Shown one piece after another: positions 1 through 5,831 of a stretch of DNA of 5,831 bases. The notes under the pieces were generated by a model, which did no database searches, had not been told where the DNA came from, and saw nothing but the letters and a program-made list of their open reading frames with translations. This DNA comes from Fimenecus sp045531435 (GTDB taxonomy: Bacteria; Bacillota; Clostridia; Oscillospirales; Acutalibacteraceae), in assembly GCA_045531435.1 (NCBI GenBank), contig JAZSDZ010000138.1, forward strand, positions 1-5,831. The letters run 5' to 3'. The position numbers were made by a program, and so were the translations under genes. Positions within the stretch are counted from its first letter, which is position 1, and each line of letters opens with the position of its first letter.

Positions 1-1
1 T

Positions 2-2398
2 ACATCAAAAGATAAAAACACGGCAGTAAAAAAATACAAACGCACCGAAAAGGATATTGAATTTTCTTTTGATTCATTTGACGGTGAAGGTTTTATCTCA
101 CCATCATTCGCAAAAGAAATTGATAAACAGTTTTCTGGGAAGCATATACATTCTTCTTTTCAGATTCGTTTGCCTTACATAAAAGGTATGGTACATGAGG
201 TTGATTTCAAATCTTTTCTTAAAAGTTTAGGTATATATTCTGTTAAAGATATGTGGGGTGTTGAACATCCTGTTGATAAGATAAACCTTATTCTTACCGA
301 TACAATGTTCAAAGGTAAAGGTTGGTTAAGTGAAAACAATTTAACCTTTAACGATTATCTTGAACGCTGTAAAAAGTACAGACACTCGTTATACATTTCA
401 AATGTAGGTAAAGGTGAAAATGAAAATTTAACTGAACTTAACTTTCAGTTTTTAAATACCGTTGCAATACCTGAAGAAAAATTCAGACCGAAAGATTTAC
501 CTTTGGGTTGGGAAGAAAGTCCTTCACGTGATAAAAGAGAGTGGCTGACAAAAGTAACGGAGCAGTCTTATTACGATTACTGTAACAACAGAAAATACAG
601 AATAGATTATTATGCAAAGCATTTAGATGACAGTGATGAAGATTTAAAAACCAAAGCAAGGCTTATAACTAAAAACTCATTGCTTATTGATGAGCCATTC
701 TTCTCTAAAGACATAGATGATATTGCAGAAAACATTTTAAGGAAATATGCAATAGGACAGCTTTTTGTAGAGGGTGATAACAGATATTTGTCTGCTGACT
801 TAATGTCACTTTTTACTTTTCTTGCTGATGGCAGCAGAAAATTTGCTGACATCAGTAACGAAGAATTGTCCGGTAATTTTGTTTATGCACCCGGCAACAG
901 CCACGGCACAAACTACAAATATTCTCTTCTTCGCAATCCGCACATATCTAAAAATGAAAGTGTTCAGGTGCGACCTTTGAAAGATGTCGGATATTACAGA
1001 GATAAATACTTCAGCCATTTAACCGATGTAATTATGGTGCCTGATAATTCTGATATTCCTATGCATCTTGGCGGTGCAGATTTTGACGGTGATATGGTAA
1101 AGACTATTGCTGACCGTATTATCATTTCTTATCTCTATACAAAGGAAACCGAACCTGAGTATTACGGCAAAAGTGATAACCCGTTGCCTTTGTTATTTAT
1201 ACCAACAGAAGAACCAATTGTATCCGATTCACAGTATTGGGAAGCAAGATTTGAAACTGTTAAGAATACTTTTTCTTCCCGTGTGGGACAAATATCAAAT
1301 GCCGCACTTAACAGAAGTATTTTAGCTTATGACGAAAATGCAAAAGGCAAGAAAGCACAGTACAGAAAGGAAACGGAAATCCTTGCGATTCTTACAGGCT
1401 TGGAAATTGACTCTGCAAAAAGCGGTGTAAAGCCTGACCTTTCGGAATATCTTGTAACAAACAAAGCACCGAAAAGTCTGTTTCTTAAATACAAATCCCT
1501 TATCGAAAAGCAGAACGAACGCAGGTCTTGGTATGAAAAGACTTATGACCAACAATTCAGAGAATTCTTCAAAAACACCGATTGGTCGGATGTCAGCTCA
1601 AACCTTGAAAGACTGCCGTATTATGCATATGAACTGAAAAGAAACACACCGAAAGCAAAAGAAAAAACTGCACCTGACAGTGAAATTTTTACCTTTGCTC
1701 AGAATCCTGATTGGAAATCAGGTCTTGATAAAAAGAAGCTTGCCCGTGTTTCTGCTTTAATGAATGATTATGAGCATTGCTTAAGAAGAATCCGCAACAA
1801 CAGAAACCGGTCTGATATCCCTGAAAGAAAATCCGACATTGAGCGTATTCTCTTTATGCGTGGTCAGGAAAACGATTATGACACAGACGAGCTGTATTCA
1901 CTCTTCACCGATTTCACTCCCGAAGAGATTGAAGAAATCTATACTCAGATGCAGGAGCGCAAATGGCAATTTATGCTGCCCGAAGAAAGAAAGCAATTTT
2001 TAAGGATATATCTTGCAGGTGAACGCTTTGAAAGCTATATTGAGTTATTCTGTGATTTCAGGCATAACGGAGACAGGGTGTTTTCTGATATTATCTGTGA
2101 CAGGTATGCCGAGAACAAATTGCGTAACCTCACTTCACTTCATTTTGAAAATGACAGTGAAGAAATGACTGCAATGATGCTCGCATACAGAAACAAATCT
2201 AAAACCTACGATTACAAGGAAGCAGTAACAGCAGAATGCAGAAAACTACTTTCAAAAATCATAAGGTTAAGTGATGCAGTACCCTATGTTGTTGCGGCAG
2301 GCTACAGAAGATTTATCTTTGATATTTTGCTGACCGAAACAGAGAAACACATTATTGATAGGAGCAAGTCTTATGTTGAACGAGATAGTCGAGTTTAA
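2..2398 (+). CDS. RdRP/YonO-like single-chain RNA polymerase (5' end outside window)
   Basis: This frame is open from the first bases, so the N-terminus lies upstream. The TTG at 170 is not the start, because conserved family sequence precedes it. Numbering residues from base 2, the first double-psi beta-barrel shows DGEG (27-30), FQIR (53-56) then KG (61-62), and MFKGKG (102-107), corresponding to the DGxG, QxR..KG and SMxKF motifs of eukaryotic RdRPs. The second barrel carries RNP (311-313) and the Mg-binding triad DFDGD (360-364). Downstream, VGQISN (428-433) and EIDSAKSGVKP (468-478) match the LGxIxN and VDxxKTGxP blocks of cellular RdRPs. All key residues are present and no frameshift is seen in 798 residues. 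Family members polymerise RNA: QDE-1/RDR proteins use RNA or DNA templates, while phage YonO is DNA-dependent. The template here cannot be told from sequence. The assignment to the superfamily is firm; whether it is RdRP or DdRP, and phage or defence in origin, is open. Confidence 0.88.
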   Translation, partial: TSKDKNTAVKKYKRTEKDIEFSFDSFDGEGFISPSFAKEIDKQFSGKHIHSSFQIRLPYIKGMVHEVDFKSFLKSLGIYSVKDMWGVEHPVDKINLILTDTMFKGKGWLSENNLTFNDYLERCKKYRHSLYISNVGKGENENLTELNFQFLNTVAIPEEKFRPKDLPLGWEESPSRDKREWLTKVTEQSYYDYCNNRKYRIDYYAKHLDDSDEDLKTKARLITKNSLLIDEPFFSKDIDDIAENILRKYAIGQLFVEGDNRYLSADLMSLFTFLADGSRKFADISNEELSGNFVYAPGNSHGTNYKYSLLRNPHISKNESVQVRPLKDVGYYRDKYFSHLTDVIMVPDNSDIPMHLGGADFDGDMVKTIADRIIISYLYTKETEPEYYGKSDNPLPLLFIPTEEPIVSDSQYWEARFETVKNTFSSRVGQISNAALNRSILAYDENAKGKKAQYRKETEILAILTGLEIDSAKSGVKPDLSEYLVTNKAPKSLFLKYKSLIEKQNERRSWYEKTYDQQFREFFKNTDWSDVSSNLERLPYYAYELKRNTPKAKEKTAPDSEIFTFAQNPDWKSGLDKKKLARVSALMNDYEHCLRRIRNNRNRSDIPERKSDIERILFMRGQENDYDTDELYSLFTDFTPEEIEEIYTQMQERKWQFMLPEERKQFLRIYLAGERFESYIELFCDFRHNGDRVFSDIICDRYAENKLRNLTSLHFENDSEEMTAMMLAYRNKSKTYDYKEAVTAECRKLLSKIIRLSDAVPYVVAAGYRRFIFDILLTETEKHIIDRSKSYVERDSRV
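2360..2364 (+). promoter_or_regulatory. Shine-Dalgarno for the 280-aa downstream gene, inside the polymerase gene
   Basis: AGGAG lies 8 bases before the ATG at 2373, within the last codons of the polymerase gene. It favours ATG 2373 over the upstream in-frame TTG at 2355, which lies ahead of this site. The arrangement fits translational coupling of the two genes. Confidence 0.7.
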
Positions 2399-3215
2399 GT
2401 CTTACACGAAAACACCTATATACAAGCGTGACAACAAAAATGATAATTCATTTCTCGGCAGATTCACCCGTGAGGGCATACAAGGCTTTGAGGGATTTCC
2501 GAGGGTACTGACCATAATCGCAAGAGGATATATGTTCAAAAACGGCAGTGCTGACATTGAATATGCAAGACGGGCAATTTCTGCTTGGTGCAGTATTCCC
2601 GACAAGGATAATGCAAAAGAAAAGGAAGAGTGGCGTTTTACAACAGATTTCAGGGAGTATCACAACGAATTTCCCGAACTTGTATCAGAAAACGGTGAAG
2701 GTTGGTTTTACAGACATTTTCACAATGCTATGAATTTTGTTAAAAACAATCTGGACAAGTTCACAACCAAAGAGTATGAGAAATATATGATTATGGATAA
2801 GAACATTGATACCGCTTGGCGTGACAAGGTTACCCGTATGCATTTCAGCACATATTACCTAAAAACCAAAGGTGCATGGATATTGAGGTTTGATGATATT
2901 CTTTCATCTGCTTTAGAGCTTGGTGAGCTTAAAAACAAGGATTTTGAACTGCCTGAAGAAACAAAAGCAAAGATAACTGATTTTACAACAGCACCGAGCA
3001 CAGCTAATGCACTTGAAATTCTCATAAAATATTACTATGCCAACCGACAAGAGGACACTGATTGGGTTGTGCTTCCCGTTGCAAATTTTGATGCCTTTTT
3101 CGGATCAACTTCATTTTCAAAGAAACGCCTGACCGACCTCGTCAAATCCGGTGCCATTGAGCGTGAGAATAGCTACAATGTCAGTAGGTATAGGTTGAAT
3201 GAGGTGTTTATTTAA
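2373..3215 (+). CDS. Unknown protein coupled to the RNA polymerase; possible C-terminal winged helix
   Basis: This is a 280-residue soluble protein with no signal peptide or membrane segment. I do not recognise a family. It overlaps the end of the polymerase gene by 26 bp (stop at 2396-2398), has its own AGGAG, and shares similar base composition, so the two are almost certainly one transcript and possibly one complex. Residues 1-40 are polar and probably extended. Residues 42-190 are rich in aromatics, with W72, W87, W111, W149 and W169, and look alpha-helical. Residues 195-225 form a predicted helical linker. The tail, about 232-277, reads as a compact helix-turn-helix with wing: NFDAFFG, then FSKKRLTDLVKSGAIERE as recognition helix, then a short basic strand pair ending YRL. 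The inference is a nucleic-acid-binding accessory factor for the polymerase (template loading, specificity or initiation), but there is no motif proof. An alternative is an unrelated island gene that merely overlaps. Confidence 0.8.
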   Translation: MLNEIVEFKSYTKTPIYKRDNKNDNSFLGRFTREGIQGFEGFPRVLTIIARGYMFKNGSADIEYARRAISAWCSIPDKDNAKEKEEWRFTTDFREYHNEFPELVSENGEGWFYRHFHNAMNFVKNNLDKFTTKEYEKYMIMDKNIDTAWRDKVTRMHFSTYYLKTKGAWILRFDDILSSALELGELKNKDFELPEETKAKITDFTTAPSTANALEILIKYYYANRQEDTDWVVLPVANFDAFFGSTSFSKKRLTDLVKSGAIERENSYNVSRYRLNEVFI

Positions 3216-3265
3216 AAAATGTTTTCTTTTCAATAGGGCTGTTTTTAGCACATTTTTGTCCTTAG

Positions 3266-3292
3266 TACAACGGGCAGAATGCACCAATTGTA
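3266..3292. repeat. Imperfect inverted repeat, 9-bp arms around a 9-bp centre
   Basis: The left arm TACAACGGG (3266-3274) and right arm CCAATTGTA (3284-3292) match as inverted repeats at 7 of 9 positions, around CAGAATGCA. The geometry suits a dimeric DNA-binding protein, either a repressor operator or a recombinase core site, and it lies 50 bp past the end of the polymerase operon. In AT-rich DNA the outer TACAA/TTGTA arms could arise by chance, so the function is unassigned. Confidence 0.3.
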
Positions 3293-3429
3293 AAATAGAA
3301 ATCGCTTTAATGATGTATTGTATGTTTCAGATGTTTCTATCGAACAATCTCAATTTAAATTTATGATATATTACAAAATATAGAAATATACAATTTGTTT
3401 AAACGAAAACCAAATATCACTTTATCAGA

Positions 3430-3482
3430 GAAAACAAAAAAGCCCCGTTGGGAAAGCAAAAAATCTGCAGTCTTAACGGGGT
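3430..3482 (-). terminator. Putative rho-independent terminator reading leftward
   Basis: CCCCGTT (3443-3449) pairs perfectly with AACGGGG (3475-3481) across a 25-base loop. Read on the minus strand, the stem is followed directly by CTTTTTTGTTTTC (complement of 3429-3441). On the plus strand no T-run follows, so only leftward transcripts would stop here. No convincing minus-strand gene lies to its right, which suggests its gene was lost or replaced. The long loop makes it weaker than a typical terminator. It could instead be a bidirectional relic. Confidence 0.45.
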
Positions 3483-3535
3483 AGTATTGTATTTGAAAGT
3501 CCGTGCAAAATATTTGATTAATAAAATAGATTTAT

Positions 3536-3783
3536 AGTGTTGCAGTAACTGTAGTTTAAAATAATCACTGTGGTTATTATGAAAGATTAAACACGATGAC
3601 ACTTACTCAACTCTTTATGCTCATTGTTCTGCTCTTCACGTATCTGCCGGACAGACGGTAAAGCAAGGACAGGTGATAGCAGATTGTGGTTCAACCGGAT
3701 ATTCAACGGGACCGCATCTTCATTTTGAGGTAATTCAGAACGGTGTAAGAGTTAATGCATTGTTGTTTTATAAGAGTAAATAA
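3536..3783 (+). pseudogene. Decayed C-terminal remnant of an M23 (LytM-like) metallopeptidase
   Basis: From 3589 the frame reads KHDDTYSTLYAHC, then GQTVKQGQVIA, GSTGYSTGPHLHFEV and NGVRVNA before the stop at 3781-3783. This is the end of the M23 zinc peptidase fold, with the YAH histidine and the closing HxH pair (HLH) intact. Intact relatives cut peptidoglycan cross-links and are common in secreted hydrolases, phage tail proteins and conjugation-machinery proteins. Here the N-terminal half is missing: no HxxxD zinc ligands are found upstream, and an in-frame TGA at 3580-3582 closes the frame. Bases 3570-3578 encode VVI in another frame. Removing 3579-3588 would fuse VVI to KHDD exactly as in intact relatives, so a 10-base insertion probably caused the frameshift. 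No start codon or ribosome-binding site is visible. The fragment is a scar of an earlier gene or element, not a working enzyme. Confidence 0.82.
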
Positions 3784-3932
3784 AATTAAGTAACGCTCCT
3801 TTTGGCAAGTAAATACTGCTGAAGAGAGCAATTTTTTATTGTGCTTTTGAAATTTAAAAGATTTGAAATATAGAACACCAATGGTTTAACTAAATTGAGG
3901 ATGCATTAAGGCCATATTCTTGTTTATATCCA
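3784..3932. other. Short intergenic spacer
   Basis: AT-rich DNA between the peptidase remnant and the promoter of the next gene. Apart from a weak hairpin at 3817-3830 nothing coding or structured is recognised. Confidence 0.5.
3817..3837 (+). terminator. Weak putative terminator after the peptidase remnant
   Basis: TGCT (3817-3820) can pair with AGCA (3827-3830) around GAAGAG, followed by ATTTTTT. Its position 34 bases past the M23 stop fits the original terminator of that gene, but a 4-bp stem is marginal and would be unstable alone. Confidence 0.28.
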
Positions 3933-3961
3933 TTGAAAATTTTTATAGTTTGTGATAAAAT
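3933..3961 (+). promoter_or_regulatory. Sigma-A-type promoter of the tandem-repeat protein gene
   Basis: The -35 hexamer TTGAAA (3933-3938) and the -10 hexamer TAAAAT (3956-3961) are separated by 17 bases, and TG at 3953-3954 adds an extended -10. Each hexamer differs from the vegetative consensus by one base. Transcription would begin near 3968, giving a leader of about 42 bases. The match implies the gene at 4010 has its own, probably fairly strong, expression independent of the polymerase operon. Confidence 0.68.
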
Positions 3962-3992
3962 AAAATTACTTGTATTTTGTCGTATAAACTTG

Positions 3993-3999
3993 AAAGGGG
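3993..3999 (+). promoter_or_regulatory. Shine-Dalgarno of the tandem-repeat protein gene
   Basis: AAAGGGG ends 10 bases before the ATG at 4010. It fixes the start of the long open frame, since no other in-frame start nearby has such a site. Confidence 0.7.
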
Positions 4000-4009
4000 T
4001 ACAAAAAAT

Positions 4010-5831
4010 ATGGAAGCATTTACACCAAAAAAAATTGATGATAATTTTAGATCTTTAATACAAAATTTGGCGAGAAAATTTTTTTCAGATAAAGATTATA
4101 GTGTTGATATAACAAAATTTAATATTGAAGTTTTAATAAAAAATAATATTGATTATAAAGAATATGTTTCTCAGGGTAAATCAAGATTAAGGCGTTTTTT
4201 AGAATATTTTCCTGAAAGCTTCATTTTGGAAGATGTGAAACATGAAAGTGGAGGAACAATTATCCAATGTCGTTTGGTAAACACAATTCCAGAAAACATA
4301 TTGTACATACTAGAAGAAATTCTCAATAAAAATGAAGGAAAGATATTGTTATCTAGCATTGCACCAATACTAAAAACAGATTATGATATCGATTATAAAG
4401 AGTATTCTAATGGTAAAGGTTTGTTAGCATGGTTAAAGAGTGATTTCAATGATAAATTCGAATTTGAAGGGGATTTTTGCTGCCTAAAAGGGAAAAATCA
4501 TAATTTGATTATAAGAATTCTGACCGACCTTATTCAGAAAAATGATGGTAAATATCTTTTAGCTAGCATAGGACCTAAGTTAGCCACAGATTATGGAATC
4601 AATTACAAAGAGTTTTCAGGAGGAAGAACACTTCAAACATGGATAAAAAATGATTTTAGTGAGAACTTTTTAATTGATGGGCTTAACCTAGTGCTCTTAG
4701 AAAATTCTGAAGTTGATAAAGTTACAACATCCAAAGAAGTTGGGCAAATGCACGCTGTTGCATTTATGTCATGGTGGGTAAATAATTCAAAAACGTTAAA
4801 CAAATATACTGGACAAAAAAGAGATGCTGATGTATGGAGTGCTAAAATTGCATATGCATTTTCACGCTCACTGGTAGGTTTAAATCCTATATATTATTAC
4901 GAATTTCAAGACAACTCTAAAATTGTTTTTAATACGAATATTAAGTCTATTAATGGGAATGATTTATACTGCGTATTGAAAACTAATCCTGCCAATACAT
5001 CTGGTCACTTACAACCTTATGCTTTAGATGGATTTTGTTGTATTATAGAAGAAGATAGTGAACTGTGTAATGAAATAAAGGAAAATGTCCCGGATGTTTT
5101 AAAATTTGATAGTGTTATTGATGAGAAGTATGAAGAGCTACATAATGATTTAGATTACCTGATTAAGTTGCAAAAAAAATCGGTTCAAGTTATTCCTGAA
5201 ATCTCAAAAAAATTAAACGATGGTGAACAAATTGATAAAGACACCTTTTCAATACTAAAGTCTTATTATGATAGATGGAATCATGCAAGAGAAATAATTG
5301 AATATTTAGGATGGACTGAGCAAGATGGTATTATGCCAACATCTGTTGCCTTGTTGGAAGAAAAATTAAAATATAATAATAGAAAAAATGATGTGTTAAA
5401 TAAAGCAAAAGAAGATTTTATTGATTTTGCACAAAAAATTGCAAACTACTGTAGCGATAATCTTTTTATGCATATGAAATCTATTGTTGAAAAAGACATT
5501 TTGTTTGTTAAGAATATTAATGTAGAGCAAATAATGCAGTTTAAAGAAATAATTTACTATTATGAAAAGCTGATGTCAGTCTCTGAGTTTAGCAGCTTAA
5601 CAGATGAGTTTGCAGATACATTAATTATTTTAAATGAGCATTTTGAATCGACCATATCCTTGAAAATATGCATGTTGTTGTTTTGCGGAAAAACAGCAGA
5701 GGATTTCGGTATAAATAGTAAGAAAATACCATCAGAAATTCGCTCAAACTTATCATCGATTGATAATATTTTGAACTTAGAGGAAAATGATGATATTTAT
5801 GAGATTGATATAAATGAATCAATTGATAATT
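4010..5831 (+). CDS. Large protein with tandem OST-HTH/LOTUS-like repeats at its N-terminus (3' end outside window)
   Basis: ATG at 4010 follows a clear ribosome-binding site and promoter. The frame stays open to the window edge, showing 607 residues. Residues 96-160 and 166-230 are tandem copies with about 30 of 65 identical positions: helix, then GKxLLxSIxPxLxTDY, YKE, a glycine-rich turn, LxxWxKxDF and a closing xxG...L strand. A diverged copy occupies about 12-90, keeping NIDYKEY (46-52). The helix, LxxIxxxL helix, Y-x-G turn, third helix and beta-hairpin order resembles the OST-HTH/LOTUS winged helix, known in eukaryotic germline proteins and some bacterial NYN-nuclease proteins and linked to RNA binding. 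This is fold recognition by eye, so it is moderate evidence. Residues 240-345 look mixed alpha/beta, with WW at 255-256. Residues 360-590 are charged and helical, with coiled-coil-like stretches and no recognised motif. No signal peptide or membrane segment is seen. Composition is visibly more AT-rich than the polymerase operon. The catalytic part, if any, may lie beyond the window. Confidence 0.8.
   Translation, partial: MEAFTPKKIDDNFRSLIQNLARKFFSDKDYSVDITKFNIEVLIKNNIDYKEYVSQGKSRLRRFLEYFPESFILEDVKHESGGTIIQCRLVNTIPENILYILEEILNKNEGKILLSSIAPILKTDYDIDYKEYSNGKGLLAWLKSDFNDKFEFEGDFCCLKGKNHNLIIRILTDLIQKNDGKYLLASIGPKLATDYGINYKEFSGGRTLQTWIKNDFSENFLIDGLNLVLLENSEVDKVTTSKEVGQMHAVAFMSWWVNNSKTLNKYTGQKRDADVWSAKIAYAFSRSLVGLNPIYYYEFQDNSKIVFNTNIKSINGNDLYCVLKTNPANTSGHLQPYALDGFCCIIEEDSELCNEIKENVPDVLKFDSVIDEKYEELHNDLDYLIKLQKKSVQVIPEISKKLNDGEQIDKDTFSILKSYYDRWNHAREIIEYLGWTEQDGIMPTSVALLEEKLKYNNRKNDVLNKAKEDFIDFAQKIANYCSDNLFMHMKSIVEKDILFVKNINVEQIMQFKEIIYYYEKLMSVSEFSSLTDEFADTLIILNEHFESTISLKICMLLFCGKTAEDFGINSKKIPSEIRSNLSSIDNILNLEENDDIYEIDINESIDN
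4043..4279 (+). repeat. Repeat unit 1 (diverged) of the OST-HTH/LOTUS-like series
   Basis: It encodes residues 12-90 of the protein starting at 4010. It shares NIDYKEY, a glycine turn (QGKSRL) and an RFLEYFPESF helix end with the other two units, but lacks the GKxLLxSI segment and has an insertion (HESGG) before its last strand. It could be a degenerate copy or a distinct N-terminal domain. Confidence 0.45.
4295..4489 (+). repeat. Repeat unit 2 of the OST-HTH/LOTUS-like series
   Basis: It encodes residues 96-160, from NILYILEEIL to FEGDFCCLK. It aligns without gaps to unit 3 at a 70-residue offset. The DNA copies have diverged much more than a recent duplication would, so the repeat is old and kept by protein-level selection. 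Confidence 0.7.
4505..4699 (+). repeat. Repeat unit 3 of the OST-HTH/LOTUS-like series
   Basis: It encodes residues 166-230, from LIIRILTDLI to LIDGLNLVLL. It keeps NDGKYLLASIGPKL, INYKEF, GGRTLQTW and IKNDF, the same core as unit 2. After it the protein changes character, so the repeat series ends here. Confidence 0.7.

Larger units (their letters stand above)
3216..3535. other. AT-rich intergenic stretch without a gene
   Basis: About 320 bases follow the stop of the 280-aa gene. No open frame with a credible start and ribosome-binding site is seen on either strand. It holds an imperfect dyad at 3266-3292, small AT palindromes (for example GTTTAAAC at 3397-3404) and a hairpin oriented for the minus strand at 3430-3482. 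No clear plus-strand terminator follows the polymerase operon. The stretch looks like decayed or junction DNA. Confidence 0.6.

Noticed and set aside
170..172. TTG as start codon of the polymerase
   Set aside because: The frame is open to the window edge, and the conserved DGEG and FQIR motifs lie upstream of it.
610..1555. Several 70-80 residue open frames on the minus strand within the polymerase gene
   Set aside because: They have low-complexity or unlikely residue composition, no ribosome-binding sites, and lie antisense to a strongly conserved coding sequence.
2355..2357. TTG as start of the 280-aa gene
   Set aside because: The Shine-Dalgarno at 2360-2364 lies downstream of it and is correctly spaced for ATG 2373.
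3417..3602. 61-residue minus-strand open frame in the intergenic region
   Set aside because: It spans the hairpin terminator and part of the M23 remnant, and shows no domain-like pattern.
3375..3874. Ten-base direct repeat AAATATAGAA near 3375 and near 3865 as possible target-site duplication
   Set aside because: It is short, pure AT-rich sequence, with no transposase or inverted termini between the copies. Chance is the simpler explanation.
4171..4359. 62-residue minus-strand open frame
   Set aside because: It is antisense to the repeat units of the gene starting at 4010, which are conserved at protein level.
1..5831. CRISPR array, tRNA or rRNA gene
   Set aside because: No regularly spaced repeats with unique spacers and no cloverleaf or rRNA-like sequence were seen on either strand.

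Overview
The window looks like an accessory region of a gut-type Clostridia (Bacillota) genome. The DNA is AT-rich, the ribosome-binding sites are Gram-positive in style, and a decayed M23 peptidase fragment has the cysteine-containing YAHC...GSTGxSTGPHLHFE form that I associate with Clostridia. No 16S, tRNA or core gene is present, so genus and species cannot be read.

Left part (1-3215, + strand): two overlapping genes. The first runs in from outside the window (798 residues visible) and is a bacterial homologue of the eukaryotic cellular RNA-dependent RNA polymerases (QDE-1/RDR family) and of the phage SPbeta YonO single-chain RNA polymerase. It keeps DGxG, FQIR...KG, an MFK lysine motif, RNP, the catalytic DFDGD triad, and the downstream VGQISN and EIDSAKSG motifs, so it appears to be an intact two-barrel polymerase. 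The second gene (280 aa) starts 26 bp inside it with its own Shine-Dalgarno. It has no recognised family and ends in a possible winged helix. The two are probably co-translated, so the small protein is the best candidate for a polymerase partner.

Middle part (3216-4009): no intact gene. It holds an imperfect dyad (3266-3292), a hairpin plus T-run oriented for minus-strand transcripts (3430-3482), a truncated and frameshifted M23 metallopeptidase remnant (about 3536-3783), a weak plus-strand terminator (3817-3837), and a near-consensus promoter (3933-3961).

Right part (4010-5831, + strand, open at the window edge): a large AT-rich gene (607 residues visible). Its N-terminus contains two clear tandem copies, and one diverged copy, of a roughly 65-residue unit that resembles the OST-HTH/LOTUS RNA-binding fold. 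A mostly helical region follows that I do not recognise.

The point of main interest is a eukaryote-type RdRP-like polymerase with a coupled unknown partner, followed after a recombination scar by a protein with repeated putative RNA-binding domains. Whether the two halves form one system is unproven. The decayed gene, the separate promoter and the change in base composition suggest they may be independent cargo of a mobile or defence-type island.
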